Positions 1 to 6,825 of a stretch of 11,371 nt of DNA are shown here, piece by piece. Made by a program: the position numbers and the translations under genes. The DNA is taken from assembly GCA_023431045.1 (NCBI GenBank), contig JAEYXZ010000105.1, positions 1 through 11,371 of the forward strand, read 5' to 3'. The stretch's first letter is position 1. The number at the start of each line of letters is the position of its first letter. Under the pieces are notes generated by a model. It searched no databases and had not been told where the DNA came from. It saw only the letters and a program-made list of their open reading frames with translations. Source of the DNA: Bacillota bacterium (GTDB taxonomy: Bacteria > Bacillota_I > Bacilli_A > Acholeplasmatales > Acholeplasmataceae).

Positions 1-531
1 AGCCTCTTTAGCAAAGAAATCAACCTTTGCTCGATCTGCCCATTCTTTTAATTGTTCAATCGCTCCTGCTCTAAAAGTATCGCCTGCAACAACTAATACC
101 TTTTTTCCTTCAAGACGATTGACATGCGCTAACTTCCCAATCGTTGTGGTTTTTCCAACCCCATTAACACCAACGAAAAGATAGACATTAATCTGTCCTT
201 CATCATATCTTAGGGTCGTATCAACAAACTCACCTTTTAAGTAAATTTCAAAGATTTTATCAACGATGATTTCACTCAGTAATTTTGGATCAACTAAGTC
301 TTTCTTTTGAACTTCTTCTCTAAGTGCTTTTGTAATAAATAAAACTGTATCAACACCAATATCTGCTGAGATTAATAAATCTTCGATTGTATCAAATAAA
401 TCCTCATTGATTTCATCAGATTCTGACAATAAGTTTTTTAATGTGTCAAAAGAAGATTTACTCTTATGTAAACCCATCTGATATTTATCATTTTTTGGTT
501 TCTTTTTGAATAAATTACTAAAAAAACCCAC
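1..531 (-). CDS. ftsY: Signal recognition particle receptor FtsY (5' part, cut by window edge)
   Basis: FtsY is the membrane-associated SRP GTPase that docks SRP-ribosome complexes at the Sec translocon. Only the first 177 residues are inside the window. They contain the N-domain helices (about 25-100) and the start of the G domain: P-loop GVNGVGKTT at 121-129 and the SRP-GTPase signature DTFRAGA at 151-157. The DTAGR and TKLD motifs would lie beyond position 1. The N terminus is short and Lys-rich (MGFFSNLFKKKPK), without the long acidic A domain of the E. coli protein, as in many Gram-positive FtsYs. I chose GTG at 531: AGGAG (545-541) lies 9 nt upstream, an overlapping ATG at 536 runs straight into TAG, and an in-frame TTG at 540 touches the Shine-Dalgarno sequence. 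The gene follows tpx but has its own extended -10 promoter. The P-loop plus DTFRAGA distinguish it as an SRP GTPase; FtsY rather than Ffh because the N domain starts directly with the basic FtsY-like leader. Confidence 0.95.
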   Translation of the reverse strand, partial: MGFFSNLFKKKPKNDKYQMGLHKSKSSFDTLKNLLSESDEINEDLFDTIEDLLISADIGVDTVLFITKALREEVQKKDLVDPKLLSEIIVDKIFEIYLKGEFVDTTLRYDEGQINVYLFVGVNGVGKTTTIGKLAHVNRLEGKKVLVVAGDTFRAGAIEQLKEWADRAKVDFFAKEA

Positions 532-560
532 TACATTCAACTCCTTTTTGAGTCTTACTT

Positions 561-569
561 ATTATAACA
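561..569 (-). promoter_or_regulatory. Extended -10 promoter of ftsY
   Basis: On the minus strand the sequence reads TGTTATAAT, a perfect TATAAT (566-561) preceded by the TGn extension. The best -35 candidate is TAGTCA (590-585, 18 nt spacer), which lies inside the tpx terminator stem and matches the consensus only partly. The expected start near 554 gives a leader of about 23 nt carrying the AGGAG of ftsY. This is pattern recognition only. Confidence 0.6.
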
Positions 570-573
570 TAAT

Positions 574-596
574 AAAAAGCCTAGTGACTAGGCTTT
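574..596 (-). terminator. Rho-independent terminator of tpx, overlapping its stop codon
   Basis: A perfect 9-bp stem (596-588 pairing with 584-576, AAAGCCTAG / CTAGGCTTT) with a 3-nt loop is followed on the minus strand by a T-rich tract. The TAG stop codon of tpx (590-588) is within the upstream arm, so terminator and coding sequence share bases. Confidence 0.85.
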
Positions 597-1085
597 AGGT
601 AAGTTTTCAACAAAATTTAGAAGGGATTCATAATTTGGATGATTGCTCATTTCATCTAAATATTCTATATAGATGATTTGACGTTTGGAATCAAGTACGA
701 AAACAGCACGTGCTAGGAGTCTCATTTCTTCAATTAAAACACCGTACTTATGAGCGAAATCTAAATTCATATGATCGCTTAGTGTCGTGATATTTAGACC
801 TTCAGCACCACACCAACGTTTTTGAGCAAACGGTAAATCATTGGAAAGTGTTAATACCGTCAAATCTTTAATCGAAGCTAACTTTTCATTAATCATTCTC
901 GTTTGAAAACTACAAACTGATGTATCTAGTGATGGTACAACACTGATTAAGACATAAGGTGTCTTTACATCTGCTAAACTCATCTTCGTAAACTGGTTTG
1001 TATCCGCTGTAAAATTAGGTGCTAAATCTCCTAATTTTAAGACATTACCAATCACAGTAATTGGTTTTCCTTTCATTGTTTTCAT
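588..1085 (-). CDS. tpx: Thiol peroxidase Tpx (atypical 2-Cys peroxiredoxin)
   Basis: Tpx reduces hydrogen peroxide and organic hydroperoxides in the cytoplasm using thioredoxin. The 165-residue product has the usual family length. The peroxidatic motif PSLDTSVC places Thr55 and Cys58 in the active site; the resolving cysteine is Cys92 in RWCGAEG; Arg126 in the ARAVFVLD strand fits the conserved active-site Arg. The N terminus (KGKPITVIGN...LAPNF) is typical of Tpx rather than AhpC or BCP. An ATG 21 nt further upstream (1106) is open, but GGAGG (1098-1094) lies 8 nt before the ATG at 1085, which therefore is the likely start. The gene is monocistronic: its own -10 box lies upstream and a terminator covers its stop. 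It has no operon partner here, so its job is inferred from the family alone. Confidence 0.95.
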   Translation of the reverse strand: MKTMKGKPITVIGNVLKLGDLAPNFTADTNQFTKMSLADVKTPYVLISVVPSLDTSVCSFQTRMINEKLASIKDLTVLTLSNDLPFAQKRWCGAEGLNITTLSDHMNLDFAHKYGVLIEEMRLLARAVFVLDSKRQIIYIEYLDEMSNHPNYESLLNFVENLPKA

Positions 1086-1115
1086 ATGTATAACCTCCAT
1101 ATTCATGATAGTTTC

Positions 1116-1121
1116 ATTATA
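1116..1121 (-). promoter_or_regulatory. Probable -10 box of the tpx promoter
   Basis: TATAAT on the minus strand (1121-1116), placed just after the upstream terminator and giving a leader of about 24 nt that contains GGAGG. No convincing -35 hexamer is visible at 16-18 nt, which may mean an activator is needed or that the match is fortuitous. Confidence 0.5.
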
Positions 1122-1144
1122 TAACGTTGAGTCATTTTTTACAT

Positions 1145-1180
1145 AAAAAAAGCGACCCCCACGCTAAAGGCATGAGGGTC
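1145..1180 (-). terminator. Rho-independent terminator after topA / candidate sRNA
   Basis: A GC-rich stem of 10 bp, two or three of them G-T wobbles (1180-1171 with 1163-1154, GACCCTCATG / CGTGGGGGTC), a 7-nt loop, and then GC followed by seven T (1151-1145) on the minus strand. It would end both topA read-through transcripts and the candidate small RNA before the tpx promoter. Confidence 0.88.
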
Positions 1181-1247
1181 AAATTAAAGGGGATTTGTGT
1201 ACTCTCGTACACTAATAGGGGATAAGTAGCACCCATTTGTTGGATGC
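1145..1247 (-). ncRNA. Candidate small RNA (about 103 nt) downstream of topA
   Basis: The interval has promoter, folded body and terminator in register. A TTTACT-17 nt-TATAAT promoter predicts a start near 1247, the first base of a stem GCATCC/GGGTGC (1247-1242 with 1234-1229, loop AACAAAT). A second perfect 6-bp stem GTGTAC/GTACAC (1212-1207 with 1202-1197) is closed by a GAGA tetraloop of GNRA type. A 10-bp stem followed by seven T ends the unit. Two stretches outside the strong stems both read ATCCCCT (1223-1217 and 1194-1188). C-rich unpaired motifs like this occur in Firmicutes sRNAs such as RsaE/RoxS, which pair with Shine-Dalgarno sequences; homology is not claimed. I find no open reading frame of note in it and recognise no SRP, 6S or riboswitch core. 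It could instead be a structured 3' UTR of topA. Confidence 0.5.
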
Positions 1248-1253
1248 AAATTC

Positions 1254-1282
1254 ATTATATGTTAAGAAATTACTTTAGTAAA
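1254..1282 (-). promoter_or_regulatory. Promoter for the candidate sRNA, partly inside the end of topA
   Basis: TATAAT (1259-1254) with TTTACT (1282-1277) 17 nt upstream; the -35 hexamer matches TTGACA at four of six positions. The -35 element lies in the last codons of topA. The predicted start at about 1247 coincides with the base of the first hairpin, which supports a real transcription unit, but AT-rich DNA yields chance TATAAT matches. Confidence 0.5.
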
Positions 1283-3111
1283 GAGTTATGTTTCTTTGTG
1301 TAAGTTTTCCCATACTTGGAAAATTTATTGTCTTCAAGAGGCTCTACATACTTACATTTAGGGAACGTTGAACAACCTAAAAATTCTCCGTATCTTGACT
1401 TTCTAATAACGAGAGGATTACCACACAACGGACACAATTTATCGGATTGAGTTGGTTTGACACGTTCCATTTCCTTAGTGGCTTTTTCTAGTTGTGGAAC
1501 GAAATTATCATAGAATCCTTTTAAGAGTTCTGGTCCTGAAACTTTTCCATCAGCAATTTGGTCTAATCTTGTTTCAAGTTTAGACGTATATTCAACATCC
1601 ATAATATTGACGAAGAATTTTGATAATTCTTTCGCAGTTAAACGTCCTTGTTCAGTTGGAATGAACTTACGTTCTTCCACTCTGACGTAATCACGATCTT
1701 TTAAGGTTTTAATGATCGCTGCATAGGTGGATGGTCGACCAATCCCTTTCGCTTCTAAATCCTTAATTAAAGAAGCTTCATTGTATCTGGTTGGTGGTTG
1801 AGTGAACTTTTGGATCATTTCAACATTTTCAATATGGATTTGATCACCGATATTGAAATCAGGGATTAGTTTATCCTTCGTTGATTCTTTGATTAACTTT
1901 TGGAAACCATCAAAGACTTCAATACTTCCTTCAAGTTCGTATTTATGACCCGCTGCATCTAAAGTTACTTTTGTCATATCAACAAGTGATGGAGCCATTA
2001 GAGATGCCATCGCACGTTCATAAATACGTTTGTAAACTTTAAATTCATCCTTAGATAGAAACTCTTCAACGGATTCTGGGGTTATTCTTGTATCGGTTGG
2101 TCTAATCGCTTCATGGGCATCTTGTGCTGAATCTGATTTGTGGGTACGGTAATGTCCAAGATACTTCTTTCCATAGACTTCTTCGATATGTTGGTTTGCA
2201 TATTGGACGAACTGTGGAGACAGACGATCAGAATCGGTTCTCATATACGTAATTAAACCAATGAGTTGTCCATTAATTTCGATACCTTCATATAACTTCT
2301 GAGCAACACTCATCACACGCTGTGAGCTCATTCTAAGTGCATTAACTGCATCTTGTTGTAGAGTTGAAGTAATAAACGGTGGTTTTGGATTACGTTTAGA
2401 TTGCGTCTTCTTTACATCATAGACGATAAATGGACTCTTCGATTCATGAACGATTTTAGTTGCATCAGTTTGACTAATCTTCACATCTTTTGGAATGATA
2501 TAATCCGCTTTTAAGCCGTTAAAATAGGCGTGAATGGTATAATACTCCTCAGCGATAAAAGCATCAATTTCAGCCTCTAAATCGGTGATGAGTCTTAAAG
2601 CCACACTCTGCACGCGTCCGGCTGATTTTGATTTAATGGTGCGTTGCAATAATGTTGATAATTTAAATCCAATGATGCGGTCTAAAATTCTTCTTGTTTC
2701 TTGTGAATTGACGAGATTTTGATCGATTTGTCTTGGATGATTCATTGCTTCCATAATGGCTGTTTTTGTGATTTCTCTAAAGACAATACGATTACTTTGA
2801 TTGATGTCTAAATTTAAGACTTCTGCAAGATGCCAAGCAATTGCTTCCCCTTCACGGTCAGGGTCGGTTGCAAGGTAGACTTCTTGCCCTTTCGTTTTCT
2901 TAATTAAATCTTGAATGAGTGTTTTCTTTCCCGATATAATTTGATAGATAGGTATAAAGCCTTGTTCAATCTCTATGCCTAAACCCCCTGCACCACGTGT
3001 GGCAAGGTCTCTAATATGTCCGACTGACGATAAAACTGTGACTTGATTCTGAAAATAGCTCGCAATCGTTTTTGATTTAGCTGGTGATTCAACAATGATG
3101 ACTTTTTTCAA
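1270..3111 (-). CDS. topA: DNA topoisomerase I (type IA)
   Basis: TopA relaxes negative supercoils by cutting one strand through a 5'-phosphotyrosine. The 613-residue protein starts with the Toprim domain (about 1-115): Glu8 in VESPAK and the DPDREGE box with Asp83 and Asp85. The catalytic tyrosine is Tyr289 in ITYMRTDS. The type IA core follows, including GIGRPSTYA near 456-464. The C terminus carries a single C4 zinc ribbon, Cys560, Cys563, Cys580 and Cys586, and ends soon after; Bacillus and E. coli TopA are longer and carry more such modules, so this is a shortened tail. The start is TTG at 3111, with AAGGGAG about 10 nt upstream and no in-frame ATG or GTG before it; the N terminus KKVIIVESPAK matches the family start. 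It has its own consensus promoter and a terminator on either side, so it is transcribed alone. Confidence 0.97.
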   Translation of the reverse strand: MKKVIIVESPAKSKTIASYFQNQVTVLSSVGHIRDLATRGAGGLGIEIEQGFIPIYQIISGKKTLIQDLIKKTKGQEVYLATDPDREGEAIAWHLAEVLNLDINQSNRIVFREITKTAIMEAMNHPRQIDQNLVNSQETRRILDRIIGFKLSTLLQRTIKSKSAGRVQSVALRLITDLEAEIDAFIAEEYYTIHAYFNGLKADYIIPKDVKISQTDATKIVHESKSPFIVYDVKKTQSKRNPKPPFITSTLQQDAVNALRMSSQRVMSVAQKLYEGIEINGQLIGLITYMRTDSDRLSPQFVQYANQHIEEVYGKKYLGHYRTHKSDSAQDAHEAIRPTDTRITPESVEEFLSKDEFKVYKRIYERAMASLMAPSLVDMTKVTLDAAGHKYELEGSIEVFDGFQKLIKESTKDKLIPDFNIGDQIHIENVEMIQKFTQPPTRYNEASLIKDLEAKGIGRPSTYAAIIKTLKDRDYVRVEERKFIPTEQGRLTAKELSKFFVNIMDVEYTSKLETRLDQIADGKVSGPELLKGFYDNFVPQLEKATKEMERVKPTQSDKLCPLCGNPLVIRKSRYGEFLGCSTFPKCKYVEPLEDNKFSKYGKTYTKKHNSLLK

Positions 3112-3153
3112 TTGACAAAAACTCCCTTAGTTTTGTGGTCTTGTACCTATATC

Positions 3154-3181
3154 ATTATATACGCTATCCCCTTCTTGTCAA
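3154..3181 (-). promoter_or_regulatory. Consensus vegetative promoter of topA
   Basis: On the minus strand, perfect TTGACA (3181-3176), a 16-nt spacer, and perfect TATAAT (3159-3154). The predicted start near 3147 gives a leader of about 35 nt ahead of the TTG start, with AAGGGAG as Shine-Dalgarno sequence. It is the strongest promoter in the window; the weak start codon may offset it. Confidence 0.85.
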
Positions 3182-3205
3182 GCAAATAAAACATTCATAT
3201 TTATC

Positions 3206-3229
3206 TTCTATATAATGCTTTATATAGAA
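3206..3229. repeat. AT-rich perfect inverted repeat upstream of the topA promoter
   Basis: TTCTATATAA (3206-3215) and TTATATAGAA (3220-3229) are perfect 10-bp arms around the 4-nt centre TGCT. The repeat ends 25 bp upstream of the topA -35 box. It has no T-tract on either side long enough to be a typical terminator. It may be an operator or a cruciform-prone site; function is unknown. Confidence 0.7.
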
Positions 3230-3234
3230 AGAAA

Positions 3235-3251
3235 TTTCACATTTTTTCACA
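3235..3251. repeat. Short direct repeat TTTCACA, 10-bp period
   Basis: TTTCACA occurs at 3235-3241 and again at 3245-3251, exactly one helical turn apart, next to the palindrome upstream of topA. The spacing would suit a protein binding two sites on one DNA face, but two 7-mers in AT-rich DNA can also be chance. Confidence 0.4.
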
Positions 3252-3276
3252 CTTTAAAAACTCATTATAATCAAGT

Positions 3277-3299
3277 AAAAAGTCCAACATTAATTGGAC
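3277..3299 (-). terminator. Rho-independent terminator of the ftsK-rbgA-rnhB operon
   Basis: GTCCAA (3299-3294) pairs with TTGGAC (3287-3282) over a 6-nt loop, followed on the minus strand by TTTTT (3281-3277). It sits 11 nt after the rnhB stop and separates the operon from topA. Confidence 0.85.
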
Positions 3300-3309
3300 A
3301 TTTTATACT

Positions 3310-3930
3310 TTATAGCGAAAACAAATTGTATGGATTTTCTTTTTTTATTGGTTTGAATGAACGTCTGTGAATCGGTGTGATTCCATGCTGTTCGATCGCT
3401 TCTAAATGTTTTTTCGTTCCATATCCTTGATTATGAATAAAATCATATTCAGGATAGAGTTTGTGGTAGTTAGCCATCATCTCATCTCTTGTGACTTTTG
3501 CGATAATGGATGCGGCTGCAATCGATTGGCTTTTTGCATCCCCTTTAATCAAAGATAAATGGGGTATATTACCTAAATTCATAGAATCTGATAATACAAA
3601 ATCATATTGTACCTTTAGTTGATTTAATGCTTCTTTCATGGCTAGTCTTGCTGCTTCAAGAATATTTATACGATCAATCGTTTCTGAATCAATGATACCA
3701 ATTCCAATAGCAACTGCCACTTCTTCAATTTTTAGTTTTAGAGACTCTCTTTGTTTTTTGGTTAGTTGTTTCGAATCATTGATTTCAGGAATTGAAAAAT
3801 CTTTTGGAAGAATAACAGCTGCAGCTACAACTGGTCCAGCGAGTGGTCCACGACCTGCCTCATCAACACCAGCAATCATTTGATAACCTTTCGACCATAA
3901 ATCCTTTTCATAATCAAGATTGGCGTGCAT
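3310..3930 (-). CDS. rnhB: Ribonuclease HII
   Basis: RNase HII cuts RNA within RNA-DNA hybrids and starts the removal of single ribonucleotides from DNA. The 206-residue product shows the family signature GVDEAGRGPLAGP near 21-33, with Asp23 and Glu24 as the first two acidic catalytic residues; Asp115 in VLSD and Asp149 in AKVTRDE complete the DEDD set. NDSKQLTKKQR (51-61) and NQGYGTKKH near the end are also typical of HII, separating it from RNase HIII and HI. The ATG at 3930 is preceded directly by an in-frame TTG at 3933. AGGAG (3947-3943) lies 12 nt before the ATG and 9 nt before the TTG, so either could be used; the difference is one residue. The start lies inside the end of rbgA (17 or 20 nt overlap), as expected for coupled translation. 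The rbgA-rnhB pair is also adjacent in Bacillus. Confidence 0.97.
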   Translation of the reverse strand: MHANLDYEKDLWSKGYQMIAGVDEAGRGPLAGPVVAAAVILPKDFSIPEINDSKQLTKKQRESLKLKIEEVAVAIGIGIIDSETIDRINILEAARLAMKEALNQLKVQYDFVLSDSMNLGNIPHLSLIKGDAKSQSIAAASIIAKVTRDEMMANYHKLYPEYDFIHNQGYGTKKHLEAIEQHGITPIHRRSFKPIKKENPYNLFSL

Positions 3931-4768
3931 CAAATGAAAGTGCTCCTAATCCATTATTTCTAATATCGGTTAAGATAATTTGATAAACACGATCATAATC
4001 GATATCTCCACCTTTAGAAAGTGCTCCACGATAGGTTCCAATATGATTCATGATATCAAGTGCCGTCATTGCTTCAATGTCTTTAATTTCATAGCGATTC
4101 ATTAAGCGTCTTGGGTAGAAAGTCTTTAAGTGATTAATGGCATATATGACAACTTCATCAAGTGGTAATGTGTCATCCTTAATGGCACCAGTAACTGCTA
4201 ATGCAAAACCTACTTTTTCATCATCAAACTTTGGCCAGAGAACACCTGGTGTATCAAGTAATTCAAAATCAGGATTAATTTTAATCCATTGTTGTGCTTT
4301 CGTTACTCCTGGTTTATTTCCTGTGACTGCTACTTTTTTATTAGTCAGTTTATTGATTAAGGTCGATTTACCAACATTTGGAATGCCTAAAATCATGGCT
4401 CGAATAATCTCTTTTTTCATTCCTCTTGCAAGTTTTCTTTCAATCTTTTCTTTTAGAATTTCTTTTGAGCGTGAATAGATTTTGTTAATATTAAATCCAT
4501 TGTTTGAATTAACTAGTAATGTATAAAAACCTTGGTCTTCATAGAACTTAATCCAATAATCTAAAGATTTACGATCGGCAAGATCCATCTTATTAAACAG
4601 TAAAAGCGTTGGCTTTTCACCAACGATTTTAAGGATTTCCGGATTCATGCTACTATATGGAAGTCTTGCATCCAAAAGGAGGAAGACAATATCCATTAAT
4701 TTGATTTTTTCCTTAATTTCCCTTAAGGACTTAAACATATGTCCGGGAAACCATTGTACTTGTTTCAT
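3914..4768 (-). CDS. rbgA: Ribosome biogenesis GTPase RbgA (YlqF)
   Basis: RbgA is a circularly permuted GTPase that acts late in 50S subunit assembly. In this 284-residue protein the motif order is the permuted one: G4 NKMD at 59-62 comes before the P-loop GIPNVGKST at 128-136, then the G2 region PGVT at 153-156 and G3 DTPG at 172-175. The N terminus QWFPGHM is the YlqF hallmark. The C-terminal part (about 180-284) is the helical domain that binds the ribosome in homologues. The ATG shares ATGA with the TGA stop of ftsK (4-nt overlap), and GAAGG lies 6 nt upstream inside ftsK, so translation is probably coupled. The gene ends in TGA within the rnhB coding sequence. The other permuted GTPases YqeH and RsgA have extra zinc or OB domains that are absent here. 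Confidence 0.96.
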   Translation of the reverse strand: MKQVQWFPGHMFKSLREIKEKIKLMDIVFLLLDARLPYSSMNPEILKIVGEKPTLLLFNKMDLADRKSLDYWIKFYEDQGFYTLLVNSNNGFNINKIYSRSKEILKEKIERKLARGMKKEIIRAMILGIPNVGKSTLINKLTNKKVAVTGNKPGVTKAQQWIKINPDFELLDTPGVLWPKFDDEKVGFALAVTGAIKDDTLPLDEVVIYAINHLKTFYPRRLMNRYEIKDIEAMTALDIMNHIGTYRGALSKGGDIDYDRVYQIILTDIRNNGLGALSFDARQS

Positions 4769-6825
4769 TGAATACCTTCATTCTTTAGTAATTCTTCTAA
4801 TTCATCGAAGTTCATTAACACTTCACGTGCTTTAGTTCCTTGAGAGGTTGAGACAATATTATATTGTTCGAGCAAAGTAACAATCTTTTGAGCTCTGTTA
4901 AAGCCAATTTCAAATTGTTTTTGAATGGTGTTAATTGAACAGTTGTTTTCTCTCACAACAAAGTATGCAACATCACTAAATAAATCATCGTTAACTTGTT
5001 CTCGTGCGGATATTGATTTCTTTAAATCTTCATGATGTAAGACGTATCTTGGTTTTTCTTGGCGTCTAATAAAATCAGCGACATCATCAATTTCTTGGTT
5101 AGAGATGAATGCACCTTGAAGACGAATTGGTCGTTCGGTTTCTTTTAACAACATATCCCCACGACCAAGTAGTGTTTCAGCACCTGCACCATCAAGGATC
5201 GTCGTTGAGTCGGTGAAACTAGCCACTCTAAAGGCAATTCTCGTTGGAATATTGGATTTAATGGTCCCACGAACAACATCAACTGTAGGTCTTTGGGTTG
5301 CAACAAGTAAATGAATCCCCGCAGCTCTAGCTTTTTGAGTGATTCTTTGAATGGCATCTTCAACATCATGTGCTGCAACCATCATTAAGTCTGCAAGTTC
5401 ATCAATCACAATAACGATATAAGGAAGTTTTTCTTCGTCAACAAATCCTTTAGCAACATTTTCATTAAACGAGCGCATATCACGACTTCTGGTTGATGCA
5501 AACAAGCGATAACGACGTTCCATTTCATCAACAATCCAGTTTAAAGCAGATGCTGCCATTTTAGCATCTGTAATGACTGGTGTAATTAAATGTGGTAAAT
5601 CATTATAGGGAGTTAGTTCAACCATCTTAGGGTCAACTAGAATTAGTTTTAAATCGTCTGGTTTATTCTTAAGGAGTAACGACACTAAAATGGTATTCAC
5701 ACAAACTGATTTACCTGAGTTTGTCGCACCAGCAATTAATCCATGTGGCATTTTAGCAATATCAACATAAATATTGGTACCATCAATGTCTTCACCTAAT
5801 GCAACTTTTAATGGGTGATCACGGTCAAGTAGGAATTCATCGGTATCAACAACATTACCAAATGCAACAATATCTGCAACTTTATTTGGAACTTCAACCC
5901 CAACGTAAGGCTTACCTGGGATTGGGGCTTCAATACGGACTGTCTTAGCTGCTAAATTCATCATAATATTATCTTGAATTGAGGTCACACGCTTAACTGG
6001 AACACCTGGTTCAAGTGATAATTCATAACGGGTAACAGTCGGACCTTTTTTCGATGAGTTAACTTCACCCTCAACGCCATGGTCTTTTAAAGTCTTATTG
6101 ATGACATCGATTTGATCTAGCAACCATTGTGGTTGTGCATCAACATTACGCGTAATCTTCTTAAATAAAGTCACTGGCGGAAGTTGATAATCTTTTCTGA
6201 ATTCAGGATTTGAATAGGTTGATTTAACTTGTGGTTTTGCTGTTTCTCTTGATGCTTGATAAGGTTCATCTCCACCTTCAACAACATCTTCATAAATTCC
6301 AAAATTAGCTTTCACTTTAACGTTTTGGTCTCTCGTAAATGTGTCAGATGGCATATCTTCATCATCAATACTTGGAAGTGCAACACTGCGTCCCTTCATC
6401 CATGGTGGAAGGTTTTTTATTTCTTCAACCACAGGTGTTGGTTTAGTCCATGCTTCTTCAACTGGCTTTGGTTCTTCTTTCGTTTGATTCTTTTCATAGG
6501 ATTCAACGCCGAAGAGTTGTTTACGAGTTTCTTTGTTGATGACATTGTCAAACTCGTAATATTTATCACGATGATTTTCTTTAGCCATTTCATCGGTCAT
6601 CTTCGGTTTAGTTCTAAACGCATCATATTGTTTAACTTTATCACCAATGACATGAACAACAAATGGCACATGAATTTCATCTTTGACATCAGATCCAAAA
6701 AGGGAGGAAATAAACTTCTCTTTGACGTATTTGTTAGCGCCACGAATCCCCTCTATTTTAGGAATTTGTGGTATAACAAAAACCTGTTCGATGACATTTT
6801 GGGTTTGTTTTTTATTTTTCTTCAT
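4765..6825 (-). CDS. ftsK: FtsK/SpoIIIE-type DNA translocase without membrane segments (SftA-like)
   Basis: FtsK-family motors pump double-stranded DNA to clear chromosomes from the division site. The 686-residue product starts at the ATG at 6825: AGGAGG (6840-6835) touches the upstream ATG at 6834 with no spacer but is 9 nt from this one. Residues 1-210 are charged, Pro- and Lys-rich and contain no hydrophobic stretch, so the four-helix membrane domain of FtsK and SpoIIIE is absent, as in the soluble Bacillus paralogue SftA. The motor follows: alpha region about 225-345, Walker A GATNSGKSV near 366-374, Walker B VIVIDELADLM near 472-482, and TQRP near 510. A C-terminal winged-helix gamma domain (about 613-677, with SINTIQKQFEIGFNRAQ) would read the orienting DNA sequences. 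It overlaps the upstream membrane gene by 14 nt and rbgA by 4 nt. No second ftsK is visible here, so whether this is the sole translocase is unknown. Confidence 0.93.
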   Translation of the reverse strand: MKKNKKQTQNVIEQVFVIPQIPKIEGIRGANKYVKEKFISSLFGSDVKDEIHVPFVVHVIGDKVKQYDAFRTKPKMTDEMAKENHRDKYYEFDNVINKETRKQLFGVESYEKNQTKEEPKPVEEAWTKPTPVVEEIKNLPPWMKGRSVALPSIDDEDMPSDTFTRDQNVKVKANFGIYEDVVEGGDEPYQASRETAKPQVKSTYSNPEFRKDYQLPPVTLFKKITRNVDAQPQWLLDQIDVINKTLKDHGVEGEVNSSKKGPTVTRYELSLEPGVPVKRVTSIQDNIMMNLAAKTVRIEAPIPGKPYVGVEVPNKVADIVAFGNVVDTDEFLLDRDHPLKVALGEDIDGTNIYVDIAKMPHGLIAGATNSGKSVCVNTILVSLLLKNKPDDLKLILVDPKMVELTPYNDLPHLITPVITDAKMAASALNWIVDEMERRYRLFASTRSRDMRSFNENVAKGFVDEEKLPYIVIVIDELADLMMVAAHDVEDAIQRITQKARAAGIHLLVATQRPTVDVVRGTIKSNIPTRIAFRVASFTDSTTILDGAGAETLLGRGDMLLKETERPIRLQGAFISNQEIDDVADFIRRQEKPRYVLHHEDLKKSISAREQVNDDLFSDVAYFVVRENNCSINTIQKQFEIGFNRAQKIVTLLEQYNIVSTSQGTKAREVLMNFDELEELLKNEGIQ

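Noticed and set aside
1145..1247. Reading the structured region as a riboswitch that controls tpx
   Set aside because: tpx has its own -10 box after the terminator, I recognise no aptamer core, and no clear anti-terminator pairing was found. A free sRNA or structured 3' UTR fits better, though attenuation is not excluded.
3264..3269. TATAAT on the minus strand after the rnhB terminator, as a second distal topA promoter
   Set aside because: No acceptable -35 at 16-18 nt and no exact TGn extension; a chance match in AT-rich DNA is as likely. The consensus promoter at 3154-3181 is sufficient.
3638..4835. Plus-strand open frames opposite rnhB and rbgA (3638-3883, 4137-4478, 4647-4835)
   Set aside because: They are antisense shadows of strongly conserved genes and show no family features; none is supported by a promoter I can see.
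5719..5727. FtsK Walker A reads GATNSGKS rather than GATGSGKS
   Set aside because: The P-loop Gly-Lys-Ser and spacing are intact, and the substituted position is variable in P-loops, so this is not evidence of inactivity.
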